Notes: a model not told the origin generated them from the letters alone. A stretch of DNA of 64,000 bases from Holophagales bacterium (GCA_009845425.1 VXZQ01000014.1:62001-126000), one strand, 5' to 3'; positions 19,134 to 36,600 are shown, counted from the first letter of the stretch. Translations and numbers: made by a program.

Positions 19134-19162
19134 AAAAAAGCCCCCAGGCGGTGCTGGGGGCT
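19134..19162 (-). terminator. Intrinsic terminator of the ilv-leu attenuator
   Basis: Read on the minus strand, AGCCCCCAG and CTGGGGGCT form a perfect 9-bp stem with a 6-base loop, followed directly by a run of T. It lies between the leader peptide and ilvE, so it would stop transcription before the operon. The first arm (complement of 19156-19162) can instead pair with GGGGGCT at 19198-19204, at the end of the leader peptide codons. Confidence 0.92.
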
Positions 19163-19191
19163 TGAAGTCGCTCAGTTTCCTGTTGGTGCGC

Positions 19192-19260
19192 CTAGTTAGC
19201 CCCCTGGGTCACAAGGACCAGAACCAGAACCAGCAACAGAAGAATGGCGGGACGAGTCAT
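19192..19260 (-). CDS. Branched-chain amino acid leader peptide (attenuator)
   Basis: A 22-codon frame from the ATG at 19260 to TAG at 19192. It begins MTRPAI and continues with four Leu, then alternating Val and Leu codons, ending VTQGAN: 12 of its 22 residues are Leu or Val, plus one Ile. It precedes a strong intrinsic terminator and ilvE by the spacing of classical ilv/leu leaders. Ribosome stalling in the Leu/Val run would leave GGGGGCT (19198-19204) free to form an antiterminator; completion of the peptide would cover it and permit termination. No clear Shine-Dalgarno is seen. A 5-bp hairpin, CTACC-GGGC-GGTAG at 19282-19295, lies just upstream. Confidence 0.88.
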   Translation of the reverse strand: MTRPAILLLLVLVLVLVTQGAN

Positions 19261-19307
19261 GGGATAAGGAAATCCGTTGATCTACCGGGCGGTAGGTCGT
19301 GCGGGGG

Positions 19308-19337
19308 AGCGTAGGAGAGGAGAGGAGCGGCTGTCAA
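19308..19337 (-). promoter_or_regulatory. Promoter of the ilv-leu operon
   Basis: On the minus strand a perfect -35 box TTGACA (complement of 19332-19337) is followed after 18 bases by TACGCT (complement of 19308-19313), a weak -10. Start of transcription would be near 19300, about 40 bases before the leader peptide. The -35 box overlaps the stop codon of the upstream serine hydrolase. Confidence 0.6.
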
Positions 19338-20401
19338 GGGGCCTGCCCAAGGAGCAACCGGCGGATCCGGCCAGTGACCTCTTCGGATCGGGCGTCGTTC
19401 ACGAACAGGCAATACAGCAGGTCGTCGCGGTCGGGGAAGAAGTTCAGGTCGGCGAAGAAGAAGCCGTTGCCGCCGTTGTGGCCGATCATCCGCTCGCCGT
19501 TCGGGAGGTGGAAGGTGACCCATCCGTAGCCGTAGAAGGAGTCGCCGTAGCCCTCGTCCACGTGTTCGCCGAACAGGGCGTCGAGCGACTCGGCGTCGAG
19601 CACTTCACCGCCGCGCAGGGCCCGGACCCAGCGGGCCATGTCCTCGATGGTCGAGTGAATGCCGCCGTTGCCGACCAGGTGCCACGAGAAGCCGTCTTCG
19701 TCGGTCTGCTTGTCGGTCACCCGGCCGAAGCGGCGGCCGTCCCGGTAGCCGGCGGCGAGGTGCGCTTCGGACCAGTCGGCCAGGCGGTAGCCGGTGGCGC
19801 TCATGCCCAGCGGGTCGAAGAACTCCCGCCGCAGGAACTCCTCGTAACTCGTGCCGGAGCTCAGTTCGATGATCGCGGCGAGCACGGAGTAGCCGGTGTT
19901 CGAGTAGTCGTGGCGTTCGCCCGGCGGGTAGTGCAACTCGGTGCGCCAGACCGCTTCGAGGTAGTCGTCGCGGCTGATGTACTCCTCGTCCGAACCGAGC
20001 GCGGGAGGCAGGCCGGCGGTGTGGGTGAGTAGCTGGTGGATCGTGATCCCGGCCTGGTCGGGGGGCGCATCTGGGAAGAAGCGGCCGACCGGATCGTCGA
20101 CGCGCAGGCGCCCCCGCTCCTGGAGCCTGAGGATCGCGGCGCCGGTGAACTGCTTTGTGATCGATCCGATCGTGGACACGGTCTCCGGCCGGAAGGGCAC
20201 GCCGGCTTCCCGGTCCGCCAGGCCGTAACCGGCCCGGTGGAGCACCTCGCCGCCCCGGGCCACCAGCACGCTGCCGGCGAAGCCTCCCGCCGCTTCCTCC
20301 AGCAGGAGGTCGTCGAGGCCGGTGGTGTCGGCCGTGGGCGGAGTGGCGCACGCGGCGGCGAGCGGGATGGCCGCGAACAGCGCGCGACTCCTGGTCGTCA
20401 T
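19334..20401 (-). CDS. Beta-lactamase-family (class C fold) serine hydrolase
   Basis: 355 residues from the ATG at 20401 (an ATG ten codons upstream is possible). The N-terminus is a signal peptide with an AAAC that may be an imperfect lipobox, so the protein is exported and perhaps lipid-anchored. Catalytic motifs of the family are complete: SITK (Ser80, Lys83), YSN in HDYSNTGYSVLA, and GHNGG near the C-terminus. Likely a D-aminopeptidase, esterase or carboxypeptidase-like enzyme rather than a true resistance lactamase. It stands upstream of the ilv operon promoter, in the same direction, and diverges from the SNF2 gene. Confidence 0.88.
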   Translation of the reverse strand: MTTRSRALFAAIPLAAACATPPTADTTGLDDLLLEEAAGGFAGSVLVARGGEVLHRAGYGLADREAGVPFRPETVSTIGSITKQFTGAAILRLQERGRLRVDDPVGRFFPDAPPDQAGITIHQLLTHTAGLPPALGSDEEYISRDDYLEAVWRTELHYPPGERHDYSNTGYSVLAAIIELSSGTSYEEFLRREFFDPLGMSATGYRLADWSEAHLAAGYRDGRRFGRVTDKQTDEDGFSWHLVGNGGIHSTIEDMARWVRALRGGEVLDAESLDALFGEHVDEGYGDSFYGYGWVTFHLPNGERMIGHNGGNGFFFADLNFFPDRDDLLYCLFVNDARSEEVTGRIRRLLLGQAP

Positions 20402-20449
20402 CGTCAGGAAGCCTAGCGCCGAAACCAACACAACGCTCCGAATCGGCGC

Positions 20450-20468
20450 TACAATCGAGCGTTTACGC
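20450..20468 (+). promoter_or_regulatory. Possible -10 box and shared GTTTACGC motif before the SNF2 gene
   Basis: TACAAT at 20450-20455 is a good -10 box, but no convincing -35 is seen. GTTTACGC at 20461-20468 covers the expected transcription start. The same octamer, in the same orientation relative to the gene, precedes dnaE2 and imuA, so it may be an operator. Confidence 0.35.
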
Positions 20469-20488
20469 GCGCGCTTCGTCTACCTTCC

Positions 20489-23428
<2,940 letters not shown>

Positions 23429-23453
23429 GGCCGGTCAATAGGGTAATGGGCCG

Positions 23454-25013
23454 ATGACGACCAGGATCGAGCTGTACGACACGACGCTCCGCGACGGAAC
23501 CCAGCGCGAGAACATCTCTCTGTCGCTGGCGGACAAGCTGGCAATCGCCAGACGGCTGGACGCTTTCGGTATCCCCTACCTCGAGTGCGGCTGGCCCGGT
23601 TCCAACCCCAAGGACGCCGACTTCTTCGCCGCGATCCGCGAGGTCGAACTCGAGCAGGCGAAGATTTGCGCGTTCGGCAGTACCCGCCGCAAGAACGACA
23701 CCTGCGCCCACGACGGCAACATCCAGGCCCTGGTGGCGGCCGGAACGCCGGTGGTGACGATCTTCGGCAAGAGCTGGGATCTCCATATCGAGAAGGTCCT
23801 GGAGACCGAGATCGCGGAGAACGAAGCGATGGTCCGGGACTCGGTCGGCTACCTCAAGGAGCTCGGACGCGAGGTGATCTACGATGCCGAGCACTTCTTC
23901 GACGGTTTCGCCGCGAATCCCGAGTGCGCTCTCGGCACCCTGCGCGCCGCGGCCTCCGCGGGCGCCGACTACGTCGTGCTCTGCGACACGAACGGCGGTT
24001 CCCTACCGTGGCAGATCGAGGCCGGCGTCGAGGCGGTGCGAGCCGAACTCGGCGACCAGGCGCGGATCGGCATCCACACCCACGACGACGGCGGCTGCGG
24101 CGTGGCCAACTCGCTTGCCGCCGTGCGTGCCGGTGCCGTCATGGTGCAGGGCACGATCAACGGCTACGGTGAGCGGGTAGCGAACGCCAACCTGGTCACC
24201 ATCCTGCCCGACCTGCAATGCAAGATGGGCTGTTCCTGCGTCCCCGACGAGCGACTCCGGGAGTTGACGGCCCTCTCGCGCTACGTCGCCGAGGTGGCGA
24301 ACATCACGCACGACGACCATCTGCCCTATGTCGGCCGGAGCGCCTTCGCGCACAAGGGCGGCGTCCACGTCGCGGCCATGCTGAAGGAGCCGGCGAGCTA
24401 TCAGCACCTGGAACCCGAACGCGTGGGCAACGAAATGCGCGCCGTGGTCTCCGAGCTCTCGGGCCGCGGCAACATCGCTCATCTCGCGGCGGGCGCCGGG
24501 ATCAGGGAGACCCCCCACGCGCGTGAGGTGCTGTACAAGGTCAAGGAGCTGGAGAACCGCGGCTACAGTTTCGAGGCCGCCGAGGCGTCCGTCGAGCTCA
24601 TGCTGCGACGGGCGGAACCGGGCTATGAGGCGCCGTTCCGCCTGATCGACTTCCTCACCGTGGTCGAGCACCGCGATGGTCGGGGCCTCGTCGCCGAGGC
24701 GACGGTCAAGGTCGAGGTGCCGGACGGCACGATCGCCCATACGGCCTCTGAGGGCAACGGCCCGGTCAACGCGCTGGCGCACGCGCTGCGCAAGGCGCTG
24801 GAGCCGCACTACCCGGCCCTGGGCGAGATGCGGCTCGCCGACTACAAGGTCCGCATCCTGGACAGTGCCCAGGGCACGGCCGCGACGACCCGGGTGCTCG
24901 TGGATTTCGTCGCCGGCGGCCAGCGCTGGACCACGGTCGGTGCGGGCACGAACATCATCGAGGCGAGCTGGGAGGCCCTCTCCGACGCGATCGAGTTCGG
25001 CTTGACGTCCTGA
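23454..25013 (+). CDS. cimA: (R)-citramalate synthase
   Basis: 519 residues. The barrel motif YDTTLRDGTQRENISLSL, GSTRRKNDTCAHDGN, HTHDDGGCGVANSLAA and NGYGERVANANL identify the citramalate synthase branch of the isopropylmalate/homocitrate synthase family rather than LeuA. A C-terminal LeuA-type regulatory domain is present (ASEGNGPVNALAHALRKAL). It condenses pyruvate with acetyl-CoA; with LeuCD and LeuB this yields 2-oxobutyrate and so isoleucine without threonine deaminase. It starts 25 bases after the SNF2 gene and converges on gcvP with a 16-base gap. Confidence 0.94.
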   Translation: MTTRIELYDTTLRDGTQRENISLSLADKLAIARRLDAFGIPYLECGWPGSNPKDADFFAAIREVELEQAKICAFGSTRRKNDTCAHDGNIQALVAAGTPVVTIFGKSWDLHIEKVLETEIAENEAMVRDSVGYLKELGREVIYDAEHFFDGFAANPECALGTLRAAASAGADYVVLCDTNGGSLPWQIEAGVEAVRAELGDQARIGIHTHDDGGCGVANSLAAVRAGAVMVQGTINGYGERVANANLVTILPDLQCKMGCSCVPDERLRELTALSRYVAEVANITHDDHLPYVGRSAFAHKGGVHVAAMLKEPASYQHLEPERVGNEMRAVVSELSGRGNIAHLAAGAGIRETPHAREVLYKVKELENRGYSFEAAEASVELMLRRAEPGYEAPFRLIDFLTVVEHRDGRGLVAEATVKVEVPDGTIAHTASEGNGPVNALAHALRKALEPHYPALGEMRLADYKVRILDSAQGTAATTRVLVDFVAGGQRWTTVGAGTNIIEASWEALSDAIEFGLTS

Positions 25014-25029
25014 TTCCCGGCCAGACCGG

Positions 25030-28001
<2,972 letters not shown>

Positions 28002-28005
<4 letters not shown>

Positions 28006-28958
28006 AGCTTGCTGAAGAGCCAGGCCACGTAGCCCCCATAGGCTGCCACGAGCAGCGTGCCCCAGGTCCGTCCGATGCTGCGGCCGTGTCGCAGCAGGTA
28101 GACGGCGAGGAACATGAGGAGGCTGAAGAAGAGCATGACCGAGGCGTCCAGACCCTCGGCGAGGAAGGTGGTTTCGAAGGGGCGGATGAGGATCGCGGCC
28201 GGCAGGACGAGCAGAATGTTGAACACGTTGGAACCGACGATGTTTCCCAGCACGATGCCGTGGTGGTTCCGGTAGGCCGCCACCAGGCAGGCGGCGAGTT
28301 CGGGCACGCTGGTGCCGAAGGCCACGACCGTGAGTCCGACGACCTTCTCGCTGACGCCAAGGGCCAGCGCCAGCTCCTCCGCCGCCGGCACGAGGAGCCC
28401 GGCCGCTCCGACGGCGAGCAGGATGAGTCCCACGAGGGTGCCAAGGACGGACTTGAGTGAGCTGACGCCCTGGGGATCGGCTGGTTCGGCGTCGCCGGCT
28501 CGGACCAGAACGATCAGGAAGTACGCCATCAGCGCGAGCAGCACCACGCCCTCGAACCGGCCGAGGCGGCCGAAGGCGGTGAAGGTCAGGACGAGCAGGG
28601 ACGTCGCGAGCATGAAGGGCAGCTCGCGGCGGACCAGGCGGATCGCCTGGCGCTCGGCGCCTTCGCTGTGGTTGTGCAGAGGCACGACGAGCGCCGAGAT
28701 GCCAAGGATCAGGCCGACGTTGGCGATGTTCGAACCGACGACGTTGCCGTAGACCAGCCCGGCGGAATCCCGCAGCGCGGCGGCTATCGCCACGCCGAGT
28801 TCCGGCGCCGAGGTGCCGAAGGCGACGACGGTGAGCCCGATCACCGTCGGACTGACGCGCAACACCGCGGCCAGGCCCGTCACGGAGCGCACGAGGATCT
28901 CGCCGCCGGCCCAGAGCACGGCGATGCCGAGCACAATCAGCAGCAGGGAGATCAGCAC
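28002..28958 (-). CDS. Calcium/sodium antiporter (CaCA family)
   Basis: 318-residue inner-membrane protein with about ten helices in two inverted halves. Each half has the diagnostic alpha repeat: [17 protein letters not shown] with [13 protein letters not shown], and [16 protein letters not shown] with [13 protein letters not shown]. This matches the YrbG-like bacterial cation exchangers. A cytosolic loop of ordinary length separates the halves. It is translationally coupled to gcvP; no functional link is obvious. Confidence 0.93.
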
Positions 28959-28994
28959 GGGTTGGGCTAAGGGGGCGAGGGGGAGAAGCGCTGG

Positions 28995-30488
<1,494 letters not shown>

Positions 30489-30527
30489 CCGCTTTCAGGG
30501 GCAACCTATGCCCAGCGTTCGGACTCG

Positions 30528-31430
30528 TCAATCGGAACCGCCCAGTCGCCGCGCTTCGACCGGCGCGGCGGGATAGAGATTGCTGCGGTTGGCGGCGACG
30601 AAAGCGTAGACGCGGATGCCGGCCAGGTGGGCGATGTCCAGGGCCAGGCTCGACGGCGCGCCGACCGCGGCAAGCACCGGGATGCCGGCCACCGCCGCCT
30701 TCTGCACGATCTCGAAACCGAGCCGACCGCTGACCGCGAGGATCGTGCCGAAGAGAGGCAGCCGGTTCGCCCGCAGCGCCTTGCCTACGACCTTGTCGAC
30801 GGCGTTGTGGCGTCCGATGTCTTCACGAAGCCAGAGCAGTCCGGGCTGCCCGCCGGCGACCTCGAACAGGGCCGCCGCATGAACGCCGCCGGTGTCGCCG
30901 AAGAGGAGTTGGCCTTCCTGCATGGCCGCCGGCAGCTCCTGGACCAGGAGCCGCTCGCGGTCCGGCTCCAGGTCGAGCGGCCGGATCGCCGGCAGCCGCA
31001 CCCACAGGTCCTCGAGTGAGGGCTTGCCGCAGACTCCGCAGGCGCTGGTGACGCGGAAGGCTCGTTCCCGCTTCCTTGTCTCGGCGCGGCGGCTCACCGC
31101 CCGGCGTCCCCTTGCCGAGAGCCGGACGTCGACGATCGATCCGGGGACGGCCGGCTCGGCGTTCGGCGGCAGCGCCTCGTCCAGCCGCGGCGCCTCGCCC
31201 ACGATCACCTTCTCGACGTCGACGACCTGCTCGATCATCCCTTCGGCGTAGAGGTATCCGAGCGCGAGGTCCCTCTCCGCGCCGGGGCTGCGCATCGTCA
31301 CGACGACGGCCTCGCCGTCGACCCGGATCTCGAGCGGTTCCTCGACCGCCACCACGTCGCGCCCGAGGTCGCCGGAGCGCTCGACCAGCGCGCCGCGCTC
31401 CGCTCGCGTCTCGGGTACCGCTGGCTTCAC
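30528..31430 (-). CDS. fdhD: Formate dehydrogenase accessory sulfurtransferase FdhD
   Basis: 300 residues from a GTG at 31430 that overlaps the stop of the oxidoreductase gene (GTGA), which decides the start. The family loop SACGVCGK provides the two cysteines that relay sulfur to the bis-MGD cofactor. Other conserved parts are FGDTGGVHAAALF, REDIGRHNAVDKVVGKAL and SGRLGFEIVQKAA. It activates the molybdenum enzyme encoded just upstream. Cytosolic. Confidence 0.95.
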   Translation of the reverse strand: MKPAVPETRAERGALVERSGDLGRDVVAVEEPLEIRVDGEAVVVTMRSPGAERDLALGYLYAEGMIEQVVDVEKVIVGEAPRLDEALPPNAEPAVPGSIVDVRLSARGRRAVSRRAETRKRERAFRVTSACGVCGKPSLEDLWVRLPAIRPLDLEPDRERLLVQELPAAMQEGQLLFGDTGGVHAAALFEVAGGQPGLLWLREDIGRHNAVDKVVGKALRANRLPLFGTILAVSGRLGFEIVQKAAVAGIPVLAAVGAPSSLALDIAHLAGIRVYAFVAANRSNLYPAAPVEARRLGGSD

Positions 31431-33637
31431 GCCAGGGCTTCCGTTCGTTCGACGTGTACGCGGACGCCATACTCCGGCTCGCCGGAGTCGGGGTCCAGGG
31501 ACCAGGGCAGCAGCTCCATGCACTCGGGCCAGTGCGCTTCGACGTTGCCGGCCTTGATCTGCCCGAAGCGGGCCACGAACTCGATCCGCGACACCGGCGA
31601 CGAGACGACGACCCGCTGGCCGGCGCCGATGCCGCGCGCCCGCCCATCCTCCGCGTTCATCAGCAGGTCGGAGCGCTCGAGGCCGGTCAGGGGATCCCGC
31701 CCGGCGTGGACCATCGAGTTGAACTGTCGCCCCCGTCGCGTGGAGAGGAAGAGCTCACCGTCGAACAGCTCCCTGTCCGCCGGCGGCTCGACCGCATGGA
31801 ACCTGGCGCGGCCGGATGGTGTGGCGAAGCGCCCGTCCTCGAACAGTTGGGCGCCGCCCCACTGGAACTGGTCGCCCTTTCGCTTCAGGTTCTCGATCCC
31901 GGCGTAGCGGGGCACGGTAGCCGCGATCTCGGTCCGTATGGCCTCGGTGCCGGCGAAACCGAGGACGCCGGGAGGATCGGGACGCACCCGGGAGACGACC
32001 TCACAGAGCACTTCCCACTCCGGCCTGCACTCGCCGAGCCTTCGGCTTTCGGCGCCGTCGTGTCGAATCGAGGGCGAGTAGACGATGCGTCGCTCGGTCG
32101 TCGTTTCGGTGACCCCGCCGGGGATCTCGTAGCGCGTCGTGGCCGGCAGCAGCAGCACGGTGTCGCTCGGTTCGACCAGCATCGCGGTGTTCAGTACGAC
32201 ATCCTGGTGAATGCGAAGCGCGGGCCGATGCAGGGCGCTCTTCTGACGTTCGGGTTCCGGCGCCGTCTCGAGGAAGTTGCCGCCGACGATCCACCACGCG
32301 TCGATCGCACCGGCCGCCGCCGCTTCGATCTGCCCGGTGGCTGCCAGGCCGGGGCCGCGCGGCGGCTCGAAGCCCCAGGCGTTCGCCCAGCGGTCGAGGA
32401 TCTCCGTGTCCGATTCCGGGGTGCAGCCGACCTCGGCGCCCCCTTGCACCCCGGAGTGGCCTCGAATCGGCACAAGGCCGGCTCCGGCCTTGCCCGGAAG
32501 CCCGCGCATCAGGCCCAGGTTGGTGAGCGCCAGCACGGTGTCGACGCCGTGGCGGTGCTGGGTCAGCCCCATCGACCAGACCAGGATCGTCTTCGGTCTG
32601 GAGCGGAGAAGGTCGGCGAAGCGTTCCATCTCGGCGCGGGGAGTGCCGCTGGAGCGCTCGATCGTCTCCCAGGAGGTGTCGCGAAGCACCGTCTCGACCT
32701 CGGCGAAGTTCTCGGTTGAGGGTTCGACGAAATCGCGAACGACCCCTCCCGGACGGTCGAGCAGTGCCTTCATCGTCCCGTTGAGGAAGGCGAGATCGCC
32801 ACCGGTATCCACGGCGAACCAGTGTTCGGCGAGGTCGGTGCCGAACAGGGCGCTCGACGGGACCGATGGCACCCAGTAGCGGTCGAGGCCGGGTTCCCGG
32901 TAGGGGTTCACCACCGCGATCTCCGTGCCGCGGCGGCGCGCGAAGTGAAGGTACTTGATGGTGACCGGCTGGTTGTTCGGCACGTTGGAACCGAAGAACA
33001 CGATCAGGTCCGCATCGAGCCAGTCGCGATAGGAGTTCGTGGCCGCGCCAACCCCCAGGGCGCGCCTGAGCGCGATGGTCGACGCCGCGTGGCAGAGGCG
33101 CGCGGCGGTGTCGACGTGGGGTGTGCCGAAGAACCGCGCGGCCTTCTGCGCGACGTAGTAGGTCTCGTTGGGAATGCCGCGCGAGGTCAGGAAGAAGGCC
33201 GCGCGCGTGGGGTCGCGTTCGCGGACTCCGGCCAGCCCCGTGGCGGCGATGTCGATCGCCTCGGGCCAGGAGACGCGCCGGAAACCCGGCTCGCCGGCTC
33301 GACGCAGCATCGGGTGCGCCAGTCGTCCCAGGCCGCGCAAGGCCGTCGAGCCGCGTGCGGCAAGGGCTTCGGCGTCGGCGAGCAGCGCCGGGTCGAGCGC
33401 CGGCATCGTGTTCAGCCGCAGCAGATCGAGCCGGACCATGCACAGGTGTACGCCGTCAAGCGTCCAGTCGCGCAGCCCCGAGGTCCCCAGCGCGCAGCCG
33501 TCGCAGACGCCGTCCCGCAGAATGCGCCATGCATAGCCCGCTTCGTCCCGGTTCCGCCAGGCCACCTTGGCCATTTCCAGGTAGTGGCGCGGTTTGGTTT
33601 GCCCCAGGCCAAAGGGGGTCCGCGGGCTGGGGCTCAC
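31427..33637 (-). CDS. YdeP/FdhF-like molybdopterin oxidoreductase
   Basis: 736 residues from a GTG at 33637. It belongs to the bis-MGD oxidoreductase superfamily, closest in layout to the formate-dehydrogenase-alpha-like YdeP group: an N-terminal DGVCDGCALG segment, FFLTSRGIPNETYYVAQKAARFFGT, IVFFGSNVPNNQPVTIKYL, IRGHSGVQGGAEVG and the C-terminal molybdopterin-binding MVHAGRDPLTG. No twin-arginine signal is seen, so it is cytosolic. No electron-transfer subunits flank it. The substrate of YdeP proteins is not established. Coupled to fdhD. Confidence 0.9.
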   Translation of the reverse strand: MSPSPRTPFGLGQTKPRHYLEMAKVAWRNRDEAGYAWRILRDGVCDGCALGTSGLRDWTLDGVHLCMVRLDLLRLNTMPALDPALLADAEALAARGSTALRGLGRLAHPMLRRAGEPGFRRVSWPEAIDIAATGLAGVRERDPTRAAFFLTSRGIPNETYYVAQKAARFFGTPHVDTAARLCHAASTIALRRALGVGAATNSYRDWLDADLIVFFGSNVPNNQPVTIKYLHFARRRGTEIAVVNPYREPGLDRYWVPSVPSSALFGTDLAEHWFAVDTGGDLAFLNGTMKALLDRPGGVVRDFVEPSTENFAEVETVLRDTSWETIERSSGTPRAEMERFADLLRSRPKTILVWSMGLTQHRHGVDTVLALTNLGLMRGLPGKAGAGLVPIRGHSGVQGGAEVGCTPESDTEILDRWANAWGFEPPRGPGLAATGQIEAAAAGAIDAWWIVGGNFLETAPEPERQKSALHRPALRIHQDVVLNTAMLVEPSDTVLLLPATTRYEIPGGVTETTTERRIVYSPSIRHDGAESRRLGECRPEWEVLCEVVSRVRPDPPGVLGFAGTEAIRTEIAATVPRYAGIENLKRKGDQFQWGGAQLFEDGRFATPSGRARFHAVEPPADRELFDGELFLSTRRGRQFNSMVHAGRDPLTGLERSDLLMNAEDGRARGIGAGQRVVVSSPVSRIEFVARFGQIKAGNVEAHWPECMELLPWSLDPDSGEPEYGVRVHVERTEALA

Positions 33638-33665
33638 CGACCGATCATAGAAGAGCAGCGTTAGA

Positions 33666-36600
33666 GTGTCGGCGGTGCGGATCTTCCGAGTCGTCCTCGT
33701 GCTGGCCGTGGCGGTCGCTCCGTCCGCGGCGTCGGCGCAGCGTGGGCAGGCGCAAGTCACACCGGCCTTCGAGCCTGAGAACTTCGCCGCCGCTGTCGAT
33801 CCGCGGGCCGACGGTTGGGACACCGAGGCGCTCAGCGAACAGGCTGAGGCCCAGCTCAAGAGCGTCGCTGCGTGGCTCGCGGACGTTGCCGCGGATGGCC
33901 CCGATGCCGTGCCGTCAAGGGACGTCGCGTCGGTCGTCGATCAGGCCTTCGAGTCGTCGGGGTTCGTGCCCGGTGAACTGACCGCGCGCTACCGGGACAC
34001 GGCGTTCGCCGTCGATAGCGGGAGCGTGAGTGGCGCGGCTACGACTTATCGCGGCGCCCAGGGCTTCAGGCGCGCACTCGGCGCTCTCGCCGATCGGCTG
34101 GCCGGCGACCGGTCGCCGCGGGCGGACTTCAAGCTCTACTCGGTTGATGCCGGCTCCGCCGGGTTCACGATCCTTGCGCACTTCGAGGCCTCGGTCGCGG
34201 GACCGGCCGGCAGCCGGCAGTTGAACGCAGTCTGGTCGACCATCTGGAGGTTGCCGGCGGACGGCGACGGCGGGCCGCTGCTGCTCAGGGTCGAGGTTGC
34301 CGACTACGAGGAGACGTCGACTGCCCGCGGCCCCCTCTTCGTCGACGTCACCGGAGCCGCCGTCGGCCACAACCCTAGCTACCAGGACCAGTTGCTGCAG
34401 TTGCCCGACGCCTGGCTCAACCGGATACCGAAGGCGGTCGGCTACAACAAGACCGGCTGGCAGGGCGTGTCGGTCGCCGATGTCAACGGGGACGGGCTGG
34501 ACGACATCTTCCTGCCCGAGCAGGGCGGCCTGCCGAACCGTCTCTATGTTCAGAACCGGGAAGGCACGTTCGACGACCGCTCGGCCGAAGCCGCGATCGA
34601 CTACCTGGAACGCGCCCTCGCCGGGCTGTTCGTCGACCTGGACAATGACGGCGACCAGGACCTCGTCCTCTCGAGCCGGCCCGCGGTGCTGGTGCTCGAG
34701 AACGACGGCGGCGGTCGATTCGCCCGCGTTCGCCACATCGCCGGCAACATCCCGGACAGCAACTCGCTGTCCGCCGCCGACTACGATGGCGACGGCGACC
34801 TCGATCTCTATATCTGCGGCTACCGGCGTGCCTACGACGAGCGGGGCGTCGCCAGTCCCGTGCCCTACCACGACGCGAACAACGGCGGCCGCAACGTGCT
34901 GCTGCGCAACGACGGGGGCTTCCGCTTCGTCGATGCGACGGTCGAGGCGGGACTCGATGTGAACAACCGCCGTTTCAGCCTGGCTGCATCCTGGGAGGAC
35001 TTCGACGGCGACGGCGACGCGGACCTCTACGTCGCGAACGACTACGGCCGCAACAACCTGTACCGCAACGACGGCGGCCGCTTCGTCGACGTGGCCGGGG
35101 AGGCCGGGGTCGAGGACATCTCGTCCGGCATGTCCGTGAGCTGGGCCGACTACAACCGGGACGGACGGATGGACGTCTACGTGGGCAACATGTTCTCGGC
35201 GGCCGGCAACCGGATCACCTATCAGCGGAAGTTCGAACGTGACCGGCAGCGCGCCGGTCCGCTGGCGGAGGTCCAGCGCATGGCGCGCGGCAACTCTCTG
35301 TTCGCGGGTGCTTCGGGCGGCGCTTTCCGCGATCGCAGCGTGGACGCCAACGTCACGATGGGTCGCTGGTCCTGGTCGTCCGTCTTCGCCGATATCAACA
35401 ACGACGGCTGGGAGGACCTGGTGGTCGCCAACGGCAACCTGACCCAGACACTCCCGGACGACCTGTGAAGCTTCTTCTGGCGGCAGGTCGTGCCGCGTGC
35501 GCCCAGTTCGCCGGATGACCGCTCGCTGGAGCCGTATCTCGAGTCCCTGCGCGCGCTTCACGAACGGCTCGACGAGGGCCTTTCGTTCAGCGGCAACGAG
35601 CGCAACTGCGTCTTTCTGAACCCCGGTGAAGCCGGCGGGGCCTTCGCCAACGCGTCGGCGGTGAGCGGCCTGGACTTCCCGGACGACGGCCGCGGCGTCG
35701 GTTTCCTCGACCTGGAGGGCGACGGCGACCTGGACGTGGCGATCAGCAACCGGACCGCGCCACGGTTGCGGCTGATGCGCAACGAGTTGCCGGCGGGAGA
35801 CCGGTTTGTCGCTTTGCGCCTTGAAGGGAACGGCGCCGGCACCAACCGGGACGCGGTCGGAGCGCGGGTGGAAGTCCCGACCTCGTCCGGCATCCTCCGG
35901 CGCTCCGTCCGCGCCGGCGAGGGTTTCCTCTCGCAGTCGAGCCGCTGGCTCCACTTCGGTTTGGGCGACAGCGAGGTTGCAGGACCGGTGAGGGTCCGCT
36001 GGCCCGGGGGCGGCAGCGAGACGTTCGCCGGCGTCGAGGCAGGGGGGCGCTACCGGGTCGTGCAGGGCAGCGGCCGGCCGGAGGCCGCGCCGGCGCGACC
36101 GAGACGGGCACCATTGACGCCACGGGCCCAGGAGCCGCCGGCGGCGACCACCGGCGCGCGCGTCGTGCTGGCGCCGCGTCCGCCGGCCCCTTCCTTGACG
36201 CTCCGTTCGTTCGACGCCTCCGAACCGGTCGCGGTCGAGGCGGGCCAGGGCCGGCCGGTGCTGGTCAACATCTGGGCGAGCTGGTGTGTTCCCTGCCGTT
36301 TCGAGCTCCAGGACCTGGCGAACGAGGAGGGTGCGCTGCGGGCCGCTGGTCTCGAGATCGCCGCGCTGTCGACGGACGGCATGGGCGACGTCCCGACCAC
36401 GACCGAAGCGGCGGCGCGGAGCTTCATGGACGAGATCCGCTTCCCGTTCCCGCACGGCATGGCGACCGAGGAGACGCTGGACAAGGTCGAGATCGTCAAG
36501 AGATCGCTGTTCGACCGCCGTTTCCCGCTGTCGCTGCCGTTCTCCATGCTGCTCGACGGCGAGGGCCGGGTCGCCGTGCTCTACCGGGGAGGCGTGACCG

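Noticed and set aside
19334-20401. Serine hydrolase as an antibiotic-resistance beta-lactamase
   Set aside because: The SxxK, YxN and HxG-type motifs are shared by many esterases and peptidases; the closest features are not those of AmpC, and the context gives no support.
35466-35468. Ordinary frameshift or nonsense pseudogene explanation for the split FG-GAP gene
   Set aside because: The frame stays intact on both sides, no other damage is seen over 4.2 kb, and a SECIS-like hairpin stands at the correct distance. Still the main alternative if sel genes are absent.
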